Source: Dillenia suffruticosa (lineage: Eukaryota > Streptophyta > Magnoliopsida > Dilleniales > Dilleniaceae). Taken from it: DNA of 64,000 nt. The DNA is taken from assembly GCA_033439265.1 (NCBI GenBank), contig JAVTVX010000017.1, positions 8,020,001 through 8,084,000 of the forward strand, written 5' to 3'. Made by a program: the position numbers and the translations under genes. Shown piece after piece: positions 45,700-56,457 of the stretch. Position 1 is the stretch's first letter, and every line of letters begins with the position of its first letter. The notes under the pieces are model-generated. The model made no database searches. It was given only the letters and a program-made list of their open reading frames with translations, and was not told where the DNA came from.

Positions 45700-48664
45700 C
45701 AATACAAAAAAACACGATTTTAACAATAAATTTAACAACTAAAATTTTAAAAAAATTTATCGCTAAAACCATTAGTGACAAAAAATTTTTCGTCTCTAAT
45801 GACGCTTCGCAAAAATTTAATGATGAAAATTAAAAATCGTGACTAAAATAGCGACGGATCCAAGGAATCCGTCGCTAAATGATATTATATATTATCGTAA
45901 TTTTTATTTATTATATATATATTTTAATTATTATATTAATATTTTTTCGATCAGTTACTAAACTAAATATTATTTTATTATTTATTTATTTAACCGAACA
46001 AGTCCACGCACCTGGCCCGACCGGCCGGCCTTGCTCGCCCCCCCTACCGAACCCGCCCAAGCTCCAACGCTGCCCGCACGGTGCCACCTTTATTTTGCAA
46101 AAAAATGCCCCTTTCGGTGCTTCCCATGAGACTCGAACCTGCGCACCAACAAAGTATAAGAAGCACGACAACCATCAAATCACTAAGAATTACTTGTCAT
46201 ACTCTTTTTTTTTTGCTTGTTATCTTTTACTAACATTTTTTTAATAATAATAAACTAATATAAAATAATATATCATTCTTCAAAAAAAGATAAAATAAAA
46301 TAAGAAATGAATTAAAAAATATATTAATATTATTCTTTAAAGATAAAATAAAAATAAAATATATTAACATTAATATGATAATTTTTTATAAAAAAAAAAA
46401 ATTAAAAAATTCAAAATTAAAAATAAAAAATTAAAAAATAAATTAATATTGTTCTTAAAAAAATAAAATAAAATGTTATAACAAGAAATCATATTAATAT
46501 AATAATTAAAAAATAATATATATATAATAAATAGAAAATATAATAATATAAAATATATAATAAATATAAAATATATGAATTAAAAATTTTAAAAAAATAA
46601 AATGCTATTTTAAATTAATTTTTATTTAAATATTGTATTTATATTATGTTATATTTAATTATATATATAAAATTTAGGGATGGATGGGTATTTCAGTCGC
46701 TAAATTTAGCGACAGAAAACCAATCCGTCGCTAAATTAATTTTTTAACTATATTAATATTTTATTTTATTTAATTATATATTTAAAATTCAATGACAGAT
46801 TGGCATTTCTATCGCTAAATTTAACGACGGAAACCCCAATCCGTCAATAAATTAAATTTTTTTAAAAATATTATATTAATATTTTATTTAATTTTATTAT
46901 ATATTTAAAATTTAGCGATGGATTGACATTTCCGTCGCTAAATTTAGCGACGAAAATCCCAATCCGTCGCTAAATTAATTTTTTATTTAAATATTATATT
47001 AATATTTTATTTTATTTAATTATATATTTAAAATTTGGCGATTGATAGATATTTCCGTCGCTAAATTTAGCGACGGAAATCTTAATCTGTCTCTAAATTA
47101 ACTTTTTATTTAAATATTTTATTAATATTTTATTTTATTTTATTATATATTTAAAATTTAGCGACGGATAAGCATTTCTGTCACTAAATTTAGCTACGGA
47201 AACCCTAATCGGTTGTTAAATTAATTTTTTATTTAATTATTATATTAATATTTTGTTTTATTTAATTATATATATATAATTTAGCGATGAATTCATATTT
47301 CCGTCCCGAAATTTAGTGACGGAAATCCTGATCCTTCGCTAAATTAATTTTTTATTTAATTATTATATTAATATTTTATCTTATTTAATTATATATATAG
47401 AATTTAGTAACGGATCGGCATTTCCGTTGCTAAATTTAGCTACGGAAATCCCGATCCGTAGCTAAATTAATTTTTTATTTAATTATTATATTAATATTAT
47501 ATTATATTTAATTATATGTATAAAATTTAGCGATGAATTCGTATTTTCGTCCCGAAATTTAGTGACGAAAATCCCGATCCGTAGCTAAATTAATTTTTTA
47601 TTTAATTATTATATTATAATTATATTTTATTTAATTATATATATAAATTTTAGCGATGGATTGAGATTTCTGTCGCTAAATTAATCCTTTTTTTAATTAA
47701 CATTTTATATTTTATTCTCTTATTTTTCTTTTATTTTATTCTCTTATTATTTTTATTCTTATTCTTTTTATTTTTTTTGAAACCATAAAATAGTTTATAA
47801 ATGAATAGCTGTCTATCAGTAGCTATCCATCTCACTGCCGTTATTTTCCGAAAACTATTGTTTGATCTACTTACTACAACGAGATAGATCACTGAAATTA
47901 AAAAATAATTCAACTATATGAGAGAAGCGAATGTACGTAGAATATAAAAAATATTATGGGTGAACTTGATAGTCGCAACTTATTGAAAATTATTTGTTAC
48001 AGATTGATTGAATTATTTATTGTTGAAAATTGTCAATTTGAAAAGAATTGTAATATTTATTATGTATTCAATTTGATTTCATTATTCAGAGTAGACACGG
48101 TTGAAAATATTTCCTACTAAAATATAGAAAAAATTTAATTACGAAATTAACCATGAATTTTGAAATATTGGTAATAAATTATCGACAAATTTACCTACGA
48201 ATAATTTTTTTTAACTAATTAGCGACGAATTTTGTCACAGATATTTTTTTGTGGCTAATTAGTGACAAATTTAGCCATGAATTTTCACATTCATTGCTAA
48301 ATTTTGTGACAAATATTTTTTTGTGACTAATTAGTGATGAATTTAGCGACGAAAAATTTTTGTAGCTAATTCGCGACGAATTTTATGACGAAAATTTTTT
48401 ATCGCAAAATTTAGCGACGGATAACGGTATCCGTGGCAACATTTAACCACGAGTTTTGTATTTATGGCTAATTAGCGACGAATTTTGTAACGAAAAATTT
48501 TTCGTCGACAATTAGTGACGAATTTAGCCACAAAAAAATTTTTATCTCCAATTAGTGATAAAAAATAGTGACGAAAAATTTTTCGTTGCTAAATCCGTCA
48601 GAAAATAGGGTTGAATTTTTTCCTTCATTAAAATTTATCGTTAAAACCGTATTTTTTTGTAGTG
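45700..48664. mobile_element. Non-autonomous CACTA-type DNA transposon
   Basis: The right end reads CGTTAAAACCGTATTTTTTTGTAGTG (48639-48664), whose reverse complement begins CACTACAAAAAAATACGGTT. The left end at 45700 reads CAATACAAAAAAACACGATT, so the terminal inverted repeats match apart from a few substitutions, including CACTA changed to CAATA. Flanking triplets are AAA and AGA, an imperfect 3-bp target duplication. Inside are many copies of TTTAGCGACGGA and TCCGTCGCTAAA phrases, and a repeat of about 115-120 bp with an A+T-rich spacer between 46660 and 47690. No transposase is seen. A G+C-rich island (46000-46180) contrasts sharply with the rest. Confidence 0.8.
46660..47690. repeat. Tandem ~115-120-bp repeat with CGTCGCTAAATTTAGCGACG cores
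   Basis: About nine units. Each has a palindrome-like core such as CGTCGCTAAATTTAGCGACG (20 bp, exact near 47056), flanked by TAAATTAATTTTTTATTTAA and TTATATTAATATTTTA spacers. They are subterminal-type repeats of the CACTA-type element. Confidence 0.8.
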
Positions 48665-49572
48665 AGAATTTGAGCCAACTGGGATATTTTGATAAGGAGC
48701 TTCCCTTAGCGTTCTGGAATCCAAACAATGCCCGATGACCATGCTTGAAAAGGTGAATTTTGTGCCACATATTTCTGAGTGAGAATTTTCTTGATTCTCA
48801 GTCTAGCACATCATTATTGCCTCTTAATTTTGGATCTCATGCATACTGTTTTGTGTTTAAGCATTTCTGATTACATATAGGTTTAGACTTATGTCATCCA
48901 CTTTGGTTTGAATAGCACCTCAAGGCCTATGAAAATATGACATGACCAGTGAGGGAGGTCACTATATTATATATTTGATGGATCTTATGAGCTTTTTATA
49001 GACATATTTATTTGTGAAATTGGCACTTGCAAGATGACCTGATAGATATGGGATGGGATGCCACCTTACAACCCAGTGCTACAATCCCTATTAACCCTTT
49101 TTGTCATGCTGTTGTCATTCTTCATGGTTGGCAGCAAATTGTGCACTTTGGCGAGAAGAATTATCTAAAATGTAATCTATTATTGGAGCATCTTATTGAA
49201 CAAGTGAGGTATATGATGGCCAATGCGTAAATAACTACACATTCTTTTAAATTATTACGAAGTTACATCTTGCTTGGTGCGCAAGATTTTACTCGGATTG
49301 AAATCACAACTTTTGACTATGTATGTGTGGATGAAATTAGCGTCGACAGCTGTCTTAAATGTCTTACAAAACTTTTTCGGTACAAATAAATGCCAACTCT
49401 CTCTTAGGGTGAATGTTGAACTTGGAAACTCATCCCAAAACTGAGAATGTACCTTAATGTGACAATGGCATTTGAAATTAATGTTGAATCCCTTTTTAGT
49501 ATCATGGACAAAAGATGATTATGTCCATCCAGTCTGCCTCTGGTTGTCAATTGCACTGGTTTCTTGTGGCTG
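48665..49572 (+). other. Remnant sequence between the CACTA-type element and the Acinus 3' half
   Basis: No exon can be followed with confidence. A 67-codon frame at 49027-49230 is unrecognised. The position suggests degraded intron or exon material of the Acinus-like gene. Confidence 0.4.
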
Positions 49573-50520
49573 CAGATGAAGCAATTGCCCATAATGAGCC
49601 ATCAAAGAGGCATGCCTCTGATTCTCAATGCTTCAATGTTTCACAAACAAAAATCCCTAGGCTTTTGGATCCCTGGACTACTATGGTAGAAGGAAACTCC
49701 CTGATATCTGCCTCTGCACATGATGATGTGCTGAAGGAACGTATTGGTGAGTGAATGCAGTTTTTGATGCGGTTCACTGCAAAGTTTCTGCTTGTATTTG
49801 AGCACTTGGGTTTGTGTTCCTTTCCTTAGCAGTGCCGGTATCAGCAAAGACTCCCACTAATTCTCTACGAATTGACCATTTTCTCCATCCTTTGACACTA
49901 AAAGCAGTGCAAGAGTTTCTGGGGAGAACAGGAAATGTTAGTTGTTTCAGGATGGACCAGATCAAGACTCACTGTTATGTCATGGTTGTTCTCTCTCTCT
50001 CTCTCTCTCATGTAGACATGTACCAGGTCAACTCTGGTTAACCAAATCACTTTTAAGAAATTGCTGAACATATCTGACTTTGGATCCTTTGCACTGAATT
50101 ACATGGTTCCATCACTCAAATTAAAAATTTTATCCGTGATTGAATTTCCCTAGTGATGCATATTCATGCTTATCCAGGAAGAGAAGTAAGTGATAAAGAG
50201 GCTTCCACATCAGACATTAAGAATGATGCTTGATACCCTTGTTTTGCAGGTGGTAATGTTGTTTTGTGGAATCATCTTTTGGGGTTGGACTGGGTTTTTT
50301 GTAAAGAGAATAGGGGTTGGCCATTTTTACGGTCATTGTTATGTGGAAGGTGATTCTCAACAAATATACTTTTTTTGATGTGCAGTATTCATCAGTCGAG
50401 GAAGCAATAGAGACTCGTAATGCTGTCTACAACCTACAGTTGCCCCCGAATGATGGGCGTCTCCTTGTAGCTGTTTGTTGAACCAGAAGAAGTAAAATTA
50501 CGGGTAGAGGTCCCACCTGA
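49573..50520 (+). pseudogene. Acinus-like gene, 3' half with RRM, broken
   Basis: Three exon remnants in Acinus order. First, about 49573-49746 (ADEAIAHNEPSKRHASDSQC ... DDVLKERI) ends at a GTGAGT donor. Second, about 49831-49982 (SAKTPTNSLRIDHFLHPLTL, then KAVQEFLGRTGNVSCFRMDQ and IKTHCYV) ends at a poor donor. Third, 50386-50520 follows TGTGCAG (YSSVEEAIETRNAVYNLQLP, PNDGRLLVA). This is the RRM and following conserved block of Acinus. After VA a two-base loss shifts the frame; the alternative frame gives FVEPEEVKLRVEVPPDTT. Coding homology then stops at a CACTA-type end (50521). Together with 40152-41670 it forms one dead gene. Confidence 0.87.
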
Positions 50521-50830
50521 CACTACAAGAATATAGTATATCAACAACGGAAAGTTATTGACGGAAATAAATCCGACGTAAATAGTGACGGAATTCTGAC
50601 GAATTAACGTTAAACGTGACAAAATGACAAAGGTAAAATTTAATAATAAATTAGTGACAGATTTCAGGATATTATTACTGACGGAAAATTTTCGTTGATA
50701 ATTCCGATGATCAAATAGTCGAGTGAATAAAAATTATTCCGCGGGACTACTTTCCGACAGATTATTGACGTATTAATGACGGAAATTACCGATGAAAATA
50801 TTTCCGTCAGTAGGTTAAATATTAGAAAAG
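50521..50830. mobile_element. Second CACTA-type terminus and subterminal region
   Basis: Begins CACTACAAGAATATAG exactly where Acinus homology ends, and carries repeated GACGGAA and TTTCCGTCAG phrases to about 50810. No matching right terminus (..TTCTTGTAGTG) was found downstream in the window, so the element is truncated or its far end has decayed. Confidence 0.6.
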
Positions 50831-51060
50831 CTCTCCTCCTTCCCTCGCAAGTCTCTCTCTCCCTTTCTTCTGTTCTCGCTGGAGTAGGTTCGTCCCGGTT
50901 TGTCGTCAAAAGGGAAAGCGTCGAAGTAGGATATTCATCCTCGTGATCATCAAAGTCGCCGTCGTCATTGCCGTGCCCCTCCCGTCAAGTTTGTCTCCTT
51001 GTCTCTGTCTCTTTCTCTTTCTCTTTCTCTTTCTCTTTCTCTCGGTTAGATTAGGGTTTG
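50831..51060 (+). other. Leader-like sequence with (CTTTCT)n and TTAGGGTTTG
   Basis: CT-rich sequence with a TCTTTC hexamer microsatellite (about 51006-51043) ends in GGTTAGATTAGGGTTTG, which looks like a plant 5' leader. No coding exon follows that I can recognise. It may be a gene end carried by the CACTA-type element, or an orphan promoter. Confidence 0.4.
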
Positions 51061-53190
51061 TATTTTATATTAACCACTACTGTTTTTGCTGTTGAAGATA
51101 AATTCCCTTTTTGAATTTGGCATTATAGGTATTTCCCTTTTCAATTTGGCTTTAACATTATAGGTATTGAACTAAGAAATCTTGCCATTATTTTTTTTTT
51201 TGTTTTCACTATCGATATTCAGGTTTTGTCAGATTAATTCGGTTCAAGTACTGTAGGGATCATTTTAGGGATTGATTCTCTCAAATATTTTTTCATCATT
51301 TCTAGAATTCGAATTCGAGATCTCTGATTAAGGATGTAGAATACCCTTGACCACTCAACCCAAAAGAGTTTGGTTAAATCCTACCATTTATTACTATCAT
51401 TTTTTAGGTTTTTTTTTTCTTTTTTATTTATAAATTTCAAGTACCATAAGTTATAATTATCTCTTTTTTTTATCTTGATTAGGTCACCGTTCAATATTTG
51501 AGATTTTTACCCATACTAAATCTAAATCAATCATTGTAGGACCCGCTTTGTGGGACTTGATTTTTTGATATTATTTTTTTCATTCTTATATCGAATCAAA
51601 TACGGGCATAATAAAAGGAAGCAGCACTCTTTGCCAAGAGCGCCTACCAATGTTGGTATCAATTATAATTATCTCCAAAACTTATAAAAATAGGTTCTAA
51701 TGTGCTGATAAATAGGTTTGCTATCCGCTCAATCATCTCACGAAATATCCAAATCATCCACAAAATTAGCCCGGACAGTTATTTATTTATCTTTTATTGG
51801 GGGGGGGGGTTATATATATTGATGTAATACATATGGTAATCTAGGGAGTATTAACAAATGGGGAATTTGTATAAGCTCTTTCTCGATTCCGGAGGCCATA
51901 GCAATACCTAATCATGTTTCCCAAATTTAATTTTGGATTGCACATCTAGGGTTATCCACACACCACACGTTCCCCCGTGCCAAGACTGTCGTAACTTCAC
52001 TTGTTAATAGTAATTTTTTTTTATTTCCTAATTTTGATTCACCATTGAGAGTATTCGGAGCTTTTTGTTGGGCAAGCATTAAAATGAAGTTAATCGCAAT
52101 GGGCAAGCATCAGAATCCACTACACATTTAGGTCATTTTCTGCAAGTCTTTCGTTGTTGGGAGAGAGCTTTTGAAATGAAGGTGACGGCGAAAGATATCC
52201 AACAACTTCGGCCGGCGGGGGAGGGTTTCCTTGGATATGATCTTCGTGGCATACTGTGGGTTACTCATTTCGAGTGGTCCCCGTGTCTTGGTCTGGATCA
52301 ACATATATATATAAGTTGATTGCTAACGAGGGTTTGCTATTTAGTCATTAAAATTTATTATTTGATCTTTGACATACGGTGATACGATATCGTAGTTGTA
52401 TAGATTATATATCATGTTGTGGAAGAACAAAGAGCGAGACTCATGTTTCTTTCTCTAGAGAGACACGTTGGTACACAAAGTGATTTAGATCTGATCCGGT
52501 CAAGCAATTGTAATCATAAAAATACAGAAGTTTTTAGATATGGGCGGTGTCAACTGTCAAGTGCTCCAAGCGACAGGTACGAAATGGGAGGTTTGCACTT
52601 TCAATAAAATAAAGAGGAAAAATGGATTCCTGGAAATAATAATAATAATAATAAACAAACGAAGAAGTCTTTCCAGAATTTTTACAATTTTTACACTTAT
52701 TTATTTATATTTATGAGATTTATAATTATTGAATTATTATTAAAGAATTATTAATTATTTTATAGCTTTATTTTATGTAATTTAACTACTCCAAATTTTA
52801 TGATGATAGAAATTAGGTATTGCCTGAATGCGATAGTTTTGAGGTCACTTCAGACCACTGTTTCTGGCAATATGAAATTGGGCATCAATAGGAAGGATGT
52901 CTCTTCCAAGGACCAAATCACATGAGACCAATAGAAGATCACGAATGAAAGGAAAAAAAAAAAAAAAAAAAAAAAGTCAGAAGATACTGTGTATTGAATT
53001 GTAATGTCTTTAAAGGTTTCTAAATATGCATCATTACTTTTTTTTACAATTGTCAGTGTCACATTTGCCGGCATCCATTTTCTTTTTCCAATCCTAAAGT
53101 TTGAACCAAAAACCAATAATCATCTTCCTTTCCTCTCTTGTTTTAGAGCCTCTTCCTCTCTTCGAGTGATGCATGGTTTACCAATTCTTG
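51061..53190. other. Gene-free intergenic DNA
   Basis: A+T-rich. A (AAT)n run is at 52636-52653 and a poly-A tract at about 52949-52974. No recognised coding region. Confidence 0.5.
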
Positions 53191-53194
53191 CTGC

Positions 53195-54410
53195 CACGTG
53201 TCTCTTTCCTTTTGGGGCAAGTTCCTATTCCTTTATAGGATTCTATCTTTTCTCTTATAGAGTATAAGAATTTTAAGATCCCTTCCAAACAATAACCGGG
53301 TTGTCCTAATAAACCAATCACCCGCCCTTATTCCTCTATTTACTTATCCAATTTTATTTCAGTAATGCTCTTTTAATCAAATCATATGATTTTACTTAAC
53401 CAGCCATGCGTATCGTATAGGTTTTTAGTTGATAAGGTTCAAATTTTAGGAACTACGTATCATTAGTAATTGTCTCGGAAGGGTTACTTCTATTTTAGGT
53501 TTAAATAATAGTAATTGTATTTTATTTAATAATTGTATGTAAAGAATCATCCCGCGTTGTATAATTACTTTAATCAGAAACTGAAACTAAAGAATTTAAT
53601 TGTGAAATTAATTATATAATTCTTGTACAGAATTAATAATGTGATTTCACTGAAATAATTTAGTCTTAACTCGATGCTATTAATTTTAGCACATCAAACT
53701 AAATCGTAGGTAACGTGAGAACCTTTTTGCTAAATATATTTTCAACCATCCCTCTTCCCTCCCTCCAAACTTCAACACCTATTAAGATGTTGCCATCTGT
53801 AACGGACACTCCAATGTCTGTGGCCCTCTTCTTTCTTTGTTCTTTCATCTCCTTCATTTTTTTTCTATGATGCCACCGCCCAAGTGAACATTTTCAATTA
53901 ACCAAAAACCAAACAATACGCAATTGGACAACCACTAAATAATTAGCACATTTTCATTCAACATAGGTGGAACCTCCAACTAATCTCCAATTGGAAGTTT
54001 CTTTTCCACGTGTACCTTTTCTCAGCCATCGGATTGCTCTCTTGTCCACGTGTCGATCTGGGTCAAGTGAGACGTGGCATGCGATGATGTTGTCCAAATC
54101 CATCTCGCCTCATATTATTGACATACAATTTTTTATTCTACTTCTTTGAACTATTTTCCATCAATCCATTCAATAATACACAAAACATATGTTACGACCA
54201 CCCATTCGCTTACGTGCCCTCAAAGCATGCACATTGACCCATTCTTTTCTTAGAACGCATAGTTTTGCTTTTAGCATACACAACAAAAACTCTTTATTTA
54301 ATTAGTCTATCTTGTCTTGATTTAGCTCTCTATTCGCTACATAATTTAGATTTGACTGATTTGAAGTCATTGCCACTAACCTTTAAGTGCCTTGCAAAAG
54401 GCTATATAAA
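53195..54410 (+). promoter_or_regulatory. HIPP promoter: G-box/ABRE-like cluster and TATA box
   Basis: CACGTG cores occur at 53195-53200, 54007-54012 and 54047-54052. The flanks (GCCACGTGTC and CCACGTGTCG) fit ABRE/G-box sites bound by bZIP factors in abscisic-acid and stress responses, and a GACGTGGC lies at 54071. A TATA box, CTATATAAA, is at 54402-54410. These lie upstream of the HIPP start at 54782 on the same strand. Stress regulation is an inference from the motifs. Confidence 0.6.
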
Positions 54411-54781
54411 CTGGACAATGTTGGAAAGAAAAACCAAGAAGAGCTAAAGAGATTTTGAACAGTGCGCCTATAGAAATTAGCCTTTTTGCCCTTCATCGCT
54501 TTGAGTGAAGCGTCTTGCGGTTTCTCGAGAAACCAATCAAGCACTTTGTGCATGTTCATCTTAGGATATTTTTCATAACCATACCCATCTTTTTAGTCTC
54601 CTGTATATTGTATGTAAATCCGTCTTATCAAGAGTACTGTTCTGCCATCACGCCTATCCGAACTCTCCCTTCAAAAGAGTCTCCCTCCACTCCAGTTAGT
54701 GTTGAAGCGATCTATATTAGCTCTCGAAGAGTTAAAGAGTTCAACATATTCCATATTTCACACAAAGCAAAATACAAAAAT

Positions 54782-55471
54782 ATGGGTGTTGCAGGCACTT
54801 TAGAGTATGTATCCGATTTACTAAGCAATGTCAAAAAAACAAAGAAGAGGAAGCAATTGCAGACTGTGGCACTCAAAGTCAGGATGGACTGTGAAGGTTG
54901 TGAGCGCAAAATCAAGAATCTTCTCTCCTCCATGAAAGGTATGAATTACATCCCGCATCCATCTATTCAATAGAGAGATATTTATACTGCACCAACACTT
55001 TGGACATTAGAAATGACCATCTCTGTATCGTGTTTGTGTTAAAACAAAATTCCCTGCACGCAACAGGAGACAACTGTTTCAAACTTACAAGATTTTTATG
55101 ATTGTTCTATGTCATTTCGTCCATGACCGTGCTTCGTAAAAACGGTAAATAATTAATTTTCATGATGATGAGCAGGTGTTAAGAAAGTGGATGTGGACTT
55201 GAAGCAACAAAAAGTAACGGTGACCGGATACGTGGAGGGGAAGAAAGTGTTGGAGAAAGTTAAGGCAACAGGGAAGAAGACAGAGATGTGGCCTTATGTT
55301 CCCTACAATTTGATTGCACATCCATATGCTGCCCATGTTTATGACAAGAAAGCTCCTCCTGGTTTTGTTAGGAGTGTTGATGACACCTCTATCACTGCTC
55401 TTAGCGAAGTGGAAGATAAGTACACCAACATGTTCAGTGATGAAAATCCAAATTCTTGCTCTATCATGTAA
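54782..55471 (+). CDS. Heavy-metal-associated isoprenylated plant protein (HIPP), 150 aa, two exons
   Basis: Exon 54782..54938 (157 nt) joins 55176..55471 (296 nt) through GT..AG, giving 150 codons and TAA. The protein begins MGVAGTLEYVSDLLSNVKKT. The HMA domain spans about 28-90, with the metal-binding motif MDCEGC at residues 35-40. It continues with the conserved WPYVPYNLIAHPYAAHVYDK and KKAPPGFVR segment, then FSDENPNSCSIM. The last four residues, CSIM, are a CaaX farnesylation box. This is the HIPP20-27 type of small metallochaperone, linked to cadmium/zinc handling and stress tolerance. The open frame extends upstream of the ATG only with non-ATG codons. A long (GA)n microsatellite lies 3' of the gene. 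No lesions. Confidence 0.94.
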
Positions 55472-55864
55472 TATTTCAATAATTTTCAATGACCCCACCA
55501 ATCTTTGTTGATGATTATTTCGTAGGGTTGCTGACTTTTCTCTAGTCTTTAAAAAAAATGATAAGAGGAGTATTGAGAAGTCTAGAGGTATCTGTCACTG
55601 TTGTACAGTAGGTGGTGTGGGAGACAAAACGCTAGACTGTGTGTGTACTATCATTTGTCCCTTACAAATTATGTCCGAGCCTGCCTTTTTAGTTGTGGGG
55701 CTTTTGGACTCTTCTAGTGTTTGAAGATTGTAAGAGAATTGGGTTGTTAATTTGCTTCCATGATTAGGCAAAGCTGATGACCTGAATTGCGCAACTTCAA
55801 TTGACTTCAAAAGTGCAATTTTGAGAAAGTAAATGAACTTTACCAAAAGGGGTTGCTTTAGAGA

Positions 55865-55962
<98 letters not shown>

Positions 55963-56420
55963 TAATTTTATTAACAACATGGTTTGTTGTATTATTCAAT
56001 CTTTTTTACCATAAATCTATAGATGACAAACTATAGTAAAAAACAATGAGGATGTTAGAATGAGTGGTGGATCAATTCTAATTACTCCTGTTGTTGGTCA
56101 CAATGATACTTTCAACAATCAATCATCTTATTAATAGTTCGATTTGAATCTTCCCCTAACTCGAGAAGAACTAAGATACATACAAAGTTAGCGGTATGCT
56201 ATTCTTAGTTTTCTCTACTTTTTATACATATTAATATATTAATGTAGTGATAAAACCTTAATTATAATGTTAATAATATAAATAATCTTTACTTTAGAGT
56301 CATTTTTAGATAAAAAGATGTCATCGATCATATTAGAGTTATTTAAAAGATCGATTTTTTTTTTACTAGAAACAATTTGTAAATATCTTAAAATAAAAGT
56401 TATTTATATTTTTTTACATT

Positions 56421-56457
<37 letters not shown>

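Noticed and set aside
46120..46180. tRNA gene (B-box-like GACTCGAACC)
   Set aside because: Only a B-box-like string; no cloverleaf arms or A box can be drawn around it.
55595..55999. Ser/Leu-repeat protein on the minus strand
   Set aside because: Generated by the (GA)n microsatellite.
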